DNA of 31,636 nt, taken from positions 1 through 31,636 of the forward strand of contig JAIYAA010000053.1 in assembly GCA_027489295.1 (NCBI GenBank), written 5' to 3'. Both the position numbers and the translations under genes were made by a program. The DNA is from Sphingomonadales bacterium (GTDB taxonomy: Bacteria; Pseudomonadota; Alphaproteobacteria; Sphingomonadales; Sphingomonadaceae). How positions within the stretch are numbered: the first letter of the stretch is position 1; each line of letters opens with the position of its first letter. Below the pieces are notes generated by a model that saw only the letters and a list, made by a program, of their open reading frames with translations, had not been told where the DNA came from and searched no databases. Positions 18,563-25,615 of the stretch are shown here, piece after piece.

Positions 18563-19048
18563 TTGGAAAAGTACATATTGCCGAGGTCATCGCTTCGGAT
18601 CGGCTTGGTCAAGAGTCTATGCGCGGCGTTCTTCGCCATGGTTCCGGGGCAGGTACTTGCCGCCGGTCATACGTTCGAAGATCGCCCAACACCGCCACCG
18701 CCCGCCCAGCGTGTCGACATATTCGATAACAAAGGCGATCGCCGGTTCATCGTCGTGATTCCGGCAGAAGTTCTTCTCGCCCGCGGCAAGGTAGACGCTG
18801 TCTGGGTCGAGCGTCGCCGCCGCGATTTGCGAATCCGCAACAGCAATCGACGCCCCGGAGAGCCCCTTGTAGCCTACGATTTCGGCGGGGCTCTCCCCGA
18901 TGTTCTCCAGTCAGCCTTGCACCCTGCGGGTGGAAGCTCTGCCACTGACCCTGACAACCAAGACGTCTTGGCCGCGAACGACACGGTTCGCGGTGTCCAT
19001 GGCGTGGGCAGCAAGTCTAATGGCCTGCGCCGCAACGAAGGCCGATAG
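18563..19048 (+). CDS. Possible secreted protein, TTG start (paralogue of the 17009 leader)
   Basis: TTG 18563 lies seven bases after AAGGAG and is followed, as at 17009, by GAA AAG. The leader IGLVKSLCAAFFAMVPGQVLAAG looks like a signal peptide, and the frame continues to 162 codons. The mature part (EDRPTPPPPAQRVDIFDNKG) is not recognised. The second half is antisense to the broken copy-B gene, so only the beginning is well supported. Confidence 0.33.
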   Translation: MEKYILPRSSLRIGLVKSLCAAFFAMVPGQVLAAGHTFEDRPTPPPPAQRVDIFDNKGDRRFIVVIPAEVLLARGKVDAVWVERRRRDLRIRNSNRRPGEPLVAYDFGGALPDVLQSALHPAGGSSATDPDNQDVLAANDTVRGVHGVGSKSNGLRRNEGR

Positions 19049-19370
19049 CGGGTAGCGCCCCGACCAACGGAGTGACGATCAAGTTCAGCCATTGCAGGAC
19101 GAGGCCGGAACGGCCGATGGCATTGGCCGAAACAGCCTCTCGGGCAGCAAGCCATTGCGCGCAAAGGTCACTGTCGCCCTGATACTTTGGGCTCTGGCAA
19201 TGGGGCTGATACCCTTCGGCCTGATATGGTTCGGCCTTGCCCGCACTTTCCGGAGCCAGGTGATCGGCGCCGGAATCACGATTGGATGCTGCCTGACTGC
19301 GATCACGTGCTTCAGCCTCTTTTGGCCGTATCACCCGTAATCCCAGTTTCTCGACCCATTGGTAACACAT
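18588..19370 (-). pseudogene. (D/N)LCAQW-family membrane protein, copy B, frameshift plus TGA
   Basis: From ATG 19370 the frame contains YQPHCQSPKYQGDSDLCAQW and then NAIGRSGLVLQWLNLIVTPL. Near 19040-19055 the family sequence moves to another frame (AFVAAQAIRLAAHAMDTANR). It is then interrupted by TGA 18911-18913 and resumes in the same frame with LENIGESPAEIVGYKG and WAIFERMTGGKYLP, stopping at TGA 18588-18590. The matching segments in the intact copies are LCAQWAAV, LGNIGRTPVWIG and WALFER. The N-terminal membrane helix seen in copies C and D is not evident. At least two lesions make this a pseudogene. Confidence 0.7.
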
Positions 19371-19536
19371 CCGGACTATCCACGATTATGGATAAGAGGT
19401 GGCCGAAACGCGCTCCCCCGCTGACCCCAAGCCGGTGATGCGTACCTACAACGGCGCGAGCAAAGCACTATTATAAAATAGCAGGCGGACCACGCAAACG
19501 ATGCGTAGTCTAACAGCCTGAGAAACCCCACCCAAG

Positions 19537-19567
19537 CTAAGGCGGTCGAAGATCTCGATCGCCTTAG
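19537..19567. terminator. Hairpin between copy C and copy B
   Basis: CTAAGGCGGTCGA (19537-19549) faces TCGATCGCCTTAG (19555-19567), a 13-bp stem with one G-U pair and a 5-nt loop. It lies about 55 bp after the copy C stop on the minus strand. No T-run follows in either direction, so it may stabilise a 3' end rather than terminate directly. Confidence 0.45.
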
Positions 19568-19620
19568 TAGATGGCCACCGCAATCCCGATCAACCGCACG
19601 TCATCGCGATGATCTCGGGG

Positions 19621-20541
19621 TTATCCCGCATTGAAAGGAAAACGCCCATGGTATCTCTTAACGAGATATGCGCCCTCGTGCTCGCCGTCTTCGCGAATGC
19701 GCCAGACGGAACCATCGCGCTCGAACAACGCCCAGTCCAATCGCGCAACGTCAAAAACGTCGCGATACCCCACGCCAAAGAGCAACCATTGATCGCCGAT
19801 CGACTCGTCGAACCTGCAGACATCCCCGGACGCAATCAGTTCGTCTCCCCTCACGATCATGGCGGGCTGAACCTCGGCGAGCGGATCGGCGGGCTTGCCG
19901 GGCAGGCCGATGGAAAAGCGGAACAGCAACAAGGCCGGGCTATTGCCCCTGTTCTCGACATCCAGACCGACTTGGCCTCGCCGGGGTCGAGCGCGGAGGT
20001 CAAGATAGGCATGGTCAACCTTCGCCATCGCCTCAATGGCAGTCGACGCGAGCTCAACAGCGCGCGAGGCCAAGAAGCCGCCAATGATCCCAAGGCCGCC
20101 CACGATCATAGACAGAACCATACCCAGCCAGTTGAAGTAGAGCCCCGTGGCGCTCAGGCCGTTACCTACCCGCGCTGCATTGACGGCAGCCCATTGTGCG
20201 CAGAGGTTGGCGGCCTCCCGATCGGGTGGGGCGTCGCAATGGGGCTGATACTGGCCGGGATATGGAGCGGTATCCTCGGCTGGGCAAACGGAGATCACCG
20301 ACTTCGAACTCCCGCCGTGACCGGCGGGAGCCTTCTCGGCTACGATCGGCGTCGGCGACGCACGCGGCTCTGGCGACTTTGCGGTTTCGGCGGTTGGATC
20401 GTATGCGTAGTTGGCTTTGGTTTCTTCTCGCTCATGGCGATACTCGATATGCCCTAGCGTCAGCATAGTGACGCCGAAGGCCAAGAAGCCAATGAAGGCA
20501 ATCGCCGTGGACGCGTAGTGCGCATAGCGCGAGACAGCCAT
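19621..20541 (-). CDS. (D/N)LCAQW-family membrane protein, copy C (intact)
   Basis: A 306-residue predicted inner-membrane protein. A first helix (about residues 11-30, STAIAFIGFLAFGVTMLTLG) is followed by a polar Pro-rich segment. The conserved block YQPHCDAPPDREAANLCAQW (98-117) leads into a second helix (about 137-158, NWLGMVLSMIVGGLGIIGGF). A coil (ASRAVELASTAIEAMAKVDH) and a beta-rich C-terminal domain with LDVENRGNSPALLLFRFSIG complete it. Proteins with this plan are common but uncharacterised in alphaproteobacteria; no enzyme motif is seen. It is one of four tandem paralogues and one of two still intact. The start ATG 20541 has only a weak ribosome-binding site. Confidence 0.75.
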   Translation of the reverse strand: MAVSRYAHYASTAIAFIGFLAFGVTMLTLGHIEYRHEREETKANYAYDPTAETAKSPEPRASPTPIVAEKAPAGHGGSSKSVISVCPAEDTAPYPGQYQPHCDAPPDREAANLCAQWAAVNAARVGNGLSATGLYFNWLGMVLSMIVGGLGIIGGFLASRAVELASTAIEAMAKVDHAYLDLRARPRRGQVGLDVENRGNSPALLLFRFSIGLPGKPADPLAEVQPAMIVRGDELIASGDVCRFDESIGDQWLLFGVGYRDVFDVARLDWALFERDGSVWRIREDGEHEGAYLVKRYHGRFPFNAG

Positions 20542-20885
20542 GGCTTTCTACAAGTCGGGATTATACGCCCGCCTACCCGGCAAATCGTGAATAATCCCTC
20601 AGCCCGCCGCGACGCCTGCCGAGCGTTGTGCACCCGGCGTCAATGTCAGGCGGCGCCAGCGCAGATTGATCCGCAATTGAAACTCGAATGGCACCTACGG
20701 GTGGAAGCGCTGCCACTGAAGGATGAGGCGGTCCGGTAACCAACTGCCCCATCTGATCTGATTCGAAGCCACACAAACATCGGTGCCGGCATCACAAGAC
20801 GCTCCGGCCGCCGTCGCGCGTCGGCCGCACATTGCCAGAAAGAGGCACCGAATACGCATCATACAGGAGATGAAAAATGAGCCTT
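20542..20885. other. Spacer between copies D and C
   Basis: No gene is recognised in these 344 bp. A 29-bp stretch at 20691-20719 (beginning GCACCTACGGGTGGAAGCGC) is nearly the same as 18919-18948 inside broken copy B, so some of this spacer may be decayed paralogue sequence. On the minus strand a TATAAT lies about 20 bp before the copy C start (20561-20566), but no good -35 box is spaced correctly. Confidence 0.4.
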
Positions 20886-21710
20886 CTACTTGCCCTCGCG
20901 CTCGCGCAGGTCCGCGAGACGCCACACCTCGTCGGCCATCTTCAGGATGGCATCGACCGTTCGGACTTGGTCCAACACGTCAGTGAAAACCACCGAAATC
21001 CTGACGATACCAGGGTTGGCACCGGTGGCGGGTTCGGCTTCGATATCGTAAACCTCGCCAGCAGGCACGCAACACAGGCCGTTGCGCTCCCGATCCTGCA
21101 GAATGCCGCGTCCATCATCGATGGCCGATCCGATCCAGACGGGAGTGCGACCGATGTTGCCCAACGTAAGCGCAATGTTTCCGTCGGTTCCAGCGGCAGC
21201 GCTCACCGTGACGTAGCCTCGTTCCAGATTCTCCATCGCGCGGACGGCGCGCGTGGCGTCGCGGGACGTCAAAGTGGCGATGACCAGTCCGACCGCGGTC
21301 AGCAGGATGCCCACGGCGGTGACGAGAGTGCCCAGCAAGGTCGATCGGAGGCCCGTGATCGCGATCCCGTTGCCAGTCGAAACGGCTTTTACAGCCGCCC
21401 ACTGGGCACACAGGTCAGCATCCTCGCGGCTATAGGGGCTCTTGCAAGTTGCGCGATTTTCGCGGGGCTTCTTCAGCTCTGCCTCGGCAAAGGATGGAGC
21501 CGATCCGCGAAGGTTAACACCGTCTATGGTGGGGTCGTAGCCGTCATAGGCCTTCTGCTCCTGGCGGAGGTCTTCTATCTCTCTATAGCCGACGTAGCCG
21601 GGTAGGCCGACCAGGATTGCAAGCAGAGCCAGCACAGCGAAGATGGCGGCGGTACCACCCAGTATTGCTTTGAGCTTCCAGCGTCGTTCGCGTCGTCGAA
21701 TCGAAGTCAT
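20886..21710 (-). CDS. (D/N)LCAQW-family membrane protein, copy D (intact)
   Basis: A 274-residue paralogue of copy C. A basic start (MTSIRRRERRWKLK) precedes a first helix (about 14-36). The Cys-containing block CKSPYSREDADLCAQWAAVK follows (89-108), then a second helix (about 126-148, GTLVTAVGILLTAVGLVIAT). The C-terminal domain has VTVSAAAGTDGNIALTLGNI followed by GRTPVWIGSAIDD and ends at TAG 20886-20888. The positive N-terminus suggests a cytoplasmic start and a periplasmic DLCAQW loop (inference). The degenerate partner gene ends 59 bp upstream on the same strand. Confidence 0.75.
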   Translation of the reverse strand: MTSIRRRERRWKLKAILGGTAAIFAVLALLAILVGLPGYVGYREIEDLRQEQKAYDGYDPTIDGVNLRGSAPSFAEAELKKPRENRATCKSPYSREDADLCAQWAAVKAVSTGNGIAITGLRSTLLGTLVTAVGILLTAVGLVIATLTSRDATRAVRAMENLERGYVTVSAAAGTDGNIALTLGNIGRTPVWIGSAIDDGRGILQDRERNGLCCVPAGEVYDIEAEPATGANPGIVRISVVFTDVLDQVRTVDAILKMADEVWRLADLREREGK

Positions 21711-21769
21711 GGCTCCATTCTAGCGACATGGTAGTTACCAAGATTTGCAACGGTGAACCGCGCTCACGA

Positions 21770-22239
21770 CTATGGGGTGAATGACGGCAACGCGACCGGC
21801 TTCTTCAACTCCGACCATGGCTCCGCCCGCACGCTCGGTTTCTGCGGCGCATAGGGATTCCGCGCCTTCCTCTTCCGCGTGCTCGGCTTGTCGACCGGGC
21901 CGAACGTGCGCTCGGCGTATTCCTCGCCGAACACAGTCGCCACGTCCACTCGTGTCATGCGCCCCTCGTCCGCGACAACCTCCTTGGCGACGGCAAGAGC
22001 ATCAGCGTCAGCAGCCCGGAACCCAGGCAATCGAGCAGGCCCGGATCCGCCTCGATCCCTTCGAAGTGGCGTTGCCAATATCTGTTCATCGTCCTGGAGA
22101 CGATGTTGTTAAACGTGCCCCAAGCAAATCGTCGAACCTCTCCGCCTGCGTCACGGGCGAACTTTTCCGGCACGCCTTGCTCTTGAACTGGCGCTTGTAC
22201 TTCTTGCCCTTGATGAACGGCTTGCTCTCTGCCTCTCAC
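21770..22239 (-). pseudogene. Partner gene upstream of copy D, probably frameshifted
   Basis: The clearest part is the 3' frame (TTG 22078 to TAG 21770): AADADALAVAKEVVADEGRM, then VFGEEYAERTFGPVDKPSTR and NPYAPQKPSVRAEPWSELKK. Upstream, the plausible sequence continues in other frames: WGTFNNIVSRTMNRYWQRHF in one, and PFIKGKKYKRQFKSKACRKS followed by AERFDDLL in another. The gene thus seems split by two shifts. No family is recognised; it is very basic. A second, more decayed copy is at 18179-18390. If the 102-residue frame is translated alone, a TTG start without a good ribosome-binding site would be needed. Confidence 0.5.
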
Positions 22240-22292
22240 CGCTCATGCTGGGGCTGATATTGGGTGCCGAGGGTTCATCCCTCTGGTTACAC

Positions 22293-22318
22293 GGGGCCGG
22301 AGGATTACCTCCGGCCCC
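22293..22318 (-). terminator. Strong hairpin after the alternative oxidase gene
   Basis: GGGGCCGGAGG and CCTCCGGCCCC form a perfect 11-bp GC-rich stem with an ATTA loop, 15 bp beyond the oxidase stop. No T-run follows, so it is terminator-like by position and stability only. Confidence 0.6.
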
Positions 22319-22333
22319 CGTACAGTCATCAGC

Positions 22334-23023
22334 TCAGGCCACTTTCTTCCAGATGGGCTCAAGCGCCGCGTGAGGCGGACAGTCCGCAACCGGGCCAGTC
22401 GGGAGACCGCCAAGTTCGTTGGCAAAGCCATGGTTGACATCCCGGTGATGCGCTTCATCTGCTCGGACTACCAGAACCACATCACGAAGCGTTGCGTCCT
22501 CGGGCAGACCCCAGTACCGCTTCGCGATGTCGGGCGCTGCTACATTCTCGCTGCGACCTTCATCGATCTCCGCCAAATAATGCGTGTAGCTGATGACGGC
22601 TTCCTCCTCGAAGTAGCCAACCACCCGGTGTGCGGTCTTGGAACTCACAAGATACAAGGCGAAAAAGAACAGGTAGAATACCCACTGCACCCCGATAATC
22701 ACAGCGCGCTCGAACCACGTCGGCTTCGAGATCTCGATGAACGTCATCAGGTGCATGCGTTCGTTTTCCGCCTCATCCATCAGGGTGCGGATCCAGCCCT
22801 TGTCATCGCAGATACGACGCAGGCAAGCGAGGTGTGTGATCGTCGCCCCCACCATTCCAGGGACCGCCGCAACCGTCTCGAGAACGACCGCGCGGTGACC
22901 GTAGCGCTCTGCAAAGAACGTGTCGGCAGTCCATCGCAGAAGCTTTGTGAAACCGAGCGCGACGCGGTCGGACAGCCCAGCGGGCTTGTGGTGGATACTC
23001 AAATCAATGAACGGGCCGGTCAT
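22334..23023 (-). CDS. aox: Alternative oxidase (cyanide-insensitive ubiquinol oxidase)
   Basis: Diiron membrane-surface oxidase that takes electrons from ubiquinol to reduce oxygen to water without proton pumping, bypassing haem oxidases. All family ligand motifs are present in 229 residues: Glu49 ([10 protein letters not shown]), Glu88/His91 ([11 protein letters not shown]), the [13 protein letters not shown] motif around Glu139-Glu141, and Glu190/His193 ([17 protein letters not shown]). The hydrophobic stretch [20 protein letters not shown] anchors it to the membrane. The length matches bacterial forms, without the plant mitochondrial leader or regulatory cysteine region. It is divergent from the FixL-like kinase, with 119 bp between starts. 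Confidence 0.96.
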   Translation of the reverse strand: MTGPFIDLSIHHKPAGLSDRVALGFTKLLRWTADTFFAERYGHRAVVLETVAAVPGMVGATITHLACLRRICDDKGWIRTLMDEAENERMHLMTFIEISKPTWFERAVIIGVQWVFYLFFFALYLVSSKTAHRVVGYFEEEAVISYTHYLAEIDEGRSENVAAPDIAKRYWGLPEDATLRDVVLVVRADEAHHRDVNHGFANELGGLPTGPVADCPPHAALEPIWKKVA

Positions 23024-23142
23024 CTCGCGTCTCCAGAAGGATCAATTCGTCTGGCGATGCATCTATGTCGGGGGGAGCCATTGGAAAATTTGGATGTTGT
23101 CCCTACCGCCGATCCCCTAAGGGCTGTTCCGGAGGCATCATC
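23024..23142. promoter_or_regulatory. Divergent control region between aox and fixL
   Basis: A 119-bp spacer separates the two starts. It contains the dyad CCCT-A-AGGG (23115-23123), and GGAGG (23131-23135) serves the kinase start. No FNR/FixK-type TTGAT-N4-ATCAA box is visible. Control by FixJ is possible but I cannot name a site. Confidence 0.4.
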
Positions 23143-24669
23143 GTGGCGACCAAATGGCGACGGCAGCGTGACACGCAGAGAATATTGCCCGTGGGCAATC
23201 TTCCAAGCCTGAGCTTCGCTGCCACGCTAGGGTTGGCTGCCACTGCCCTTGCTTCCGGCGCTGCCGTCCGCCTGATTTTCGCAGCGGAGCTCGGCCAGCG
23301 GGCAACTTTCATTTTTTTCGTACCTGCGGTGGTTGTAGCTGGGGCTTTCTCGGGCCTTCGTGCCGGCGTACTCACCAGCCTAGCCGGTGCCGCAGCGGGC
23401 CTCGCTTGCGACCTCCTGGCCGGTCCGATTGTTTCAGGTTCCGAAATAGCCGCTCTGACTTTTGTGGTGATTGGCAGCGCGATCGCGCTCGGTGGCGAGT
23501 GGTTCCAGCGTGCACGAGCGCAAGCGGATGAAGTTACGGAGGGTTTGGCGCGACGCGAAGCGCACTTGCGTTCGCTGTTAGATACAGTACCTGATGCGAT
23601 CGTAGTTATCGACGAAGCCGGGCTCGTGCGCGACTTTAGTCCAGCGGCCGAAACAATGTTCGGATGGGAGGCTGAGGAAATCCGTGGCCGCAACGTAAGC
23701 CACTTGATGCCCGACCCGTACCGCTCGTCACATGACGATTATCTATTCCGTTATTACCGCACAGGAGAGAAGCGGATTATCGGCAAAGGCCGAGTGGTGG
23801 TTGGACAGCGCAAAGACGGGTCAACTTTTCCGGTTGAACTGGCGGTCGGAGAAATGACCGTAGGTGGAAAGCGCCACTTCACTGGCTTCATTCGAGATCT
23901 TACCGAACGTCAACGAACGGAGGCACGCCTTCAGGAGCTGCAGGACGAACTTGTTCGCATGTCTCGCCTGACTGCTCTTGGAGAACTCGCTTCAGCCCTC
24001 GCGCATGAACTGAACCAGCCGCTTTCCGCCATAGCAAATTACACGCAAGGCAGCCGCCGGCTGCTAGCGAAGGATCCGCCAGCCTTCAACAAGATCGGCG
24101 ACGCTCTCGATCGTACCGCCGCACAAGCACTTAGAGCAGGAGACATCATCCGACGCTTACGTGAGTTCGTCGCTCGCGGAGAAACTGAGCGATCGGTCGA
24201 AAACTTGCCGAAGCTCGTGGAAGAAGCAAGTGCACTCGCGCTGTTAGGGGCAAAAGAACACGGAATTTGCGTTCGATACGCGTTCGACCCGCAAGTCGGC
24301 CTCGTCCTTGTAGACAAGGTCCAGATCCAACAGGTCATTTTGAACTTGGTGCGCAACTCAGTCGATGCAATGACCGCCGCCGCATGCTCGAAGCGTGACG
24401 TTTCTATCAGCCTATCCCCTCTTCCTGACGACATGGTTCAAGTGATTGTCGCGGATACCGGCCCCGGGATCGATCCCGCGATCGCCGATCAGCTGTTCAA
24501 GCCATTTGTAACGACAAAGCGGACCGGCATGGGTGTCGGATTGTCAATCTCACGCACCATCATTGAAGCACATGGCGGGCGCATATGGGCGGAGCCCGCA
24601 AGCGAAGGCGGTACCAAGTTCGGATTCACCTTGCACAGCGTCCAACAAGAGGATTTGATTGATGGTTGA
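23143..24669 (+). CDS. fixL: FixL-like haem-PAS oxygen-sensing histidine kinase
   Basis: Membrane-bound sensor kinase, 508 residues, close to FixL (about 505). About four N-terminal helices (residues 22-120) precede a PAS domain whose segment [20 protein letters not shown] aligns with the FixL haem pocket. His197 is at the haem-ligand position, and Arg217 (IIGKGR), twenty residues later, matches the oxygen-contacting arginine (His200/Arg220 in Bradyrhizobium FixL). The linker [20 protein letters not shown] and H-box [19 protein letters not shown] (phospho-His288) follow, then an ATPase domain ([26 protein letters not shown]). The start is GTG 23143, seven bases after GGAGG; the upstream in-frame ATG 23065 lacks such a site. 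It overlaps the regulator gene by 8 bp. Confidence 0.93.
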   Translation: MATKWRRQRDTQRILPVGNLPSLSFAATLGLAATALASGAAVRLIFAAELGQRATFIFFVPAVVVAGAFSGLRAGVLTSLAGAAAGLACDLLAGPIVSGSEIAALTFVVIGSAIALGGEWFQRARAQADEVTEGLARREAHLRSLLDTVPDAIVVIDEAGLVRDFSPAAETMFGWEAEEIRGRNVSHLMPDPYRSSHDDYLFRYYRTGEKRIIGKGRVVVGQRKDGSTFPVELAVGEMTVGGKRHFTGFIRDLTERQRTEARLQELQDELVRMSRLTALGELASALAHELNQPLSAIANYTQGSRRLLAKDPPAFNKIGDALDRTAAQALRAGDIIRRLREFVARGETERSVENLPKLVEEASALALLGAKEHGICVRYAFDPQVGLVLVDKVQIQQVILNLVRNSVDAMTAAACSKRDVSISLSPLPDDMVQVIVADTGPGIDPAIADQLFKPFVTTKRTGMGVGLSISRTIIEAHGGRIWAEPASEGGTKFGFTLHSVQQEDLIDG

Positions 24670-25270
24670 TCCCATCGTCTATGTGATCGACGATGATGAC
24701 GGTGCACGCGAAGCACTCGAGTTTCTGCTCGACACGGCGGCCATCAAGGTGCGCTCCTTCTCCTGTGCCGACAGCTTCCTTTCCGCGGCGCTATCGCTCG
24801 CCGGCGCGTGTGTCGTCACCGACGTGCGCATGCCGGGCACCAATGGCATTCAGCTCGTTGAAGAACTTAGGCGGCGCGGATTACAGGTGCCCGTGATCGT
24901 GATCACTGGGCACGCTGACGTACCACTCGCCATTCAGGCGCTTCATGCCGGCGTTTCCGATTTCATCGAGAAGCCGTTTGACGATCAGGTCATGCTTGAC
25001 GCGATACACAAGGCGATCGCTCAGCAAGCAGGTCATCAGCAGGCGCAGGCAGAGCAACAGGAGGTGCTAAGCCGTATTGAAAGCCTCAGCGGCAGGGAAA
25101 AAGAGGTGATGGAAGGCCTTGTGCGTGGGGAGGCGAATAAAGCTATCGCATTCGACCTCAGCATCAGCGCGCGCACCGTAGAAGTGTACCGCGCTAACGT
25201 CATGATGAAAATGCGCGCTCGCTCACTTTCCGATCTGGTGCGCATGGTCACCACCGTGCGGCAACGCTGA
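24662..25270 (+). CDS. fixJ: FixJ-like response regulator
   Basis: A 202-residue two-domain regulator. The receiver has the acidic cluster IDDDDG (10-13), phosphoacceptor Asp54 (VVTDVRMPG), ITGHAD and Lys (FIEKPFDD). After a Gln-rich linker, the LuxR/FixJ-type helix-turn-helix reads [20 protein letters not shown] followed by [20 protein letters not shown]. It should take phosphate from the adjacent kinase and activate promoters at low oxygen, as FixJ does. ATG 24662 lies within the kinase stop region, with AAGAGGA upstream, so the two are co-translated. No fixK or nif/fix gene is in the window, leaving aox as the nearest candidate target. Confidence 0.94.
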   Translation: MVDPIVYVIDDDDGAREALEFLLDTAAIKVRSFSCADSFLSAALSLAGACVVTDVRMPGTNGIQLVEELRRRGLQVPVIVITGHADVPLAIQALHAGVSDFIEKPFDDQVMLDAIHKAIAQQAGHQQAQAEQQEVLSRIESLSGREKEVMEGLVRGEANKAIAFDLSISARTVEVYRANVMMKMRARSLSDLVRMVTTVRQR

Positions 25271-25615
25271 TCAACTCGCCTGATCGCATAATCGGGCGGC
25301 CGAACTTTGCCCTCTCAACCAATAGCTCCACAAAGACGGAAGAGGGCAGAGTCGGCTGCCGGGAGCGATGATTTCCGCCACTCCGATTATCGGCATTTAC
25401 CATCAATCGTATGCATGTCAGGGTTTCGAGAGTGATAGCACGCAGAACCTGACACAGGAAAACCGCTTTACGATTTCGATGCGAAATACTGCGGTTCGTA
25501 AATTTCCTGAGCTTCACCGCAAGCCAGCGTTTACCGCTCAGACGTACCCCCGGGTTGCATGGCATCGTTCAGGGTCGCTGCCTCTATAAAACCAACTATA
25601 AAGGGGTTGCTCCTC
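25271..25615. promoter_or_regulatory. Intergenic control region upstream of the TonB receptor
   Basis: 345 bp with no gene. A short dyad ATTTCG-ATG-CGAAAT lies at 25473-25487, about 130 bp before the receptor start, and could be an operator. A weak 7-bp stem (25278-25284 with 25291-25297) just after fixJ might serve as its 3' end; it has no T-run. Confidence 0.35.

Noticed and set aside
19609..21605. Plus-strand frames over copies C and D with leader-like starts and two apparent helices
   Set aside because: Antisense of charged segments gives hydrophobic residues, and the minus-strand frames show family conservation. Unlike the 17009 and 18563 starts, no shared leader precedes them.
23024..23142. 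FNR/FixK box controlling aox
   Set aside because: No TTGAT-N4-ATCAA-like sequence is present in the spacer.
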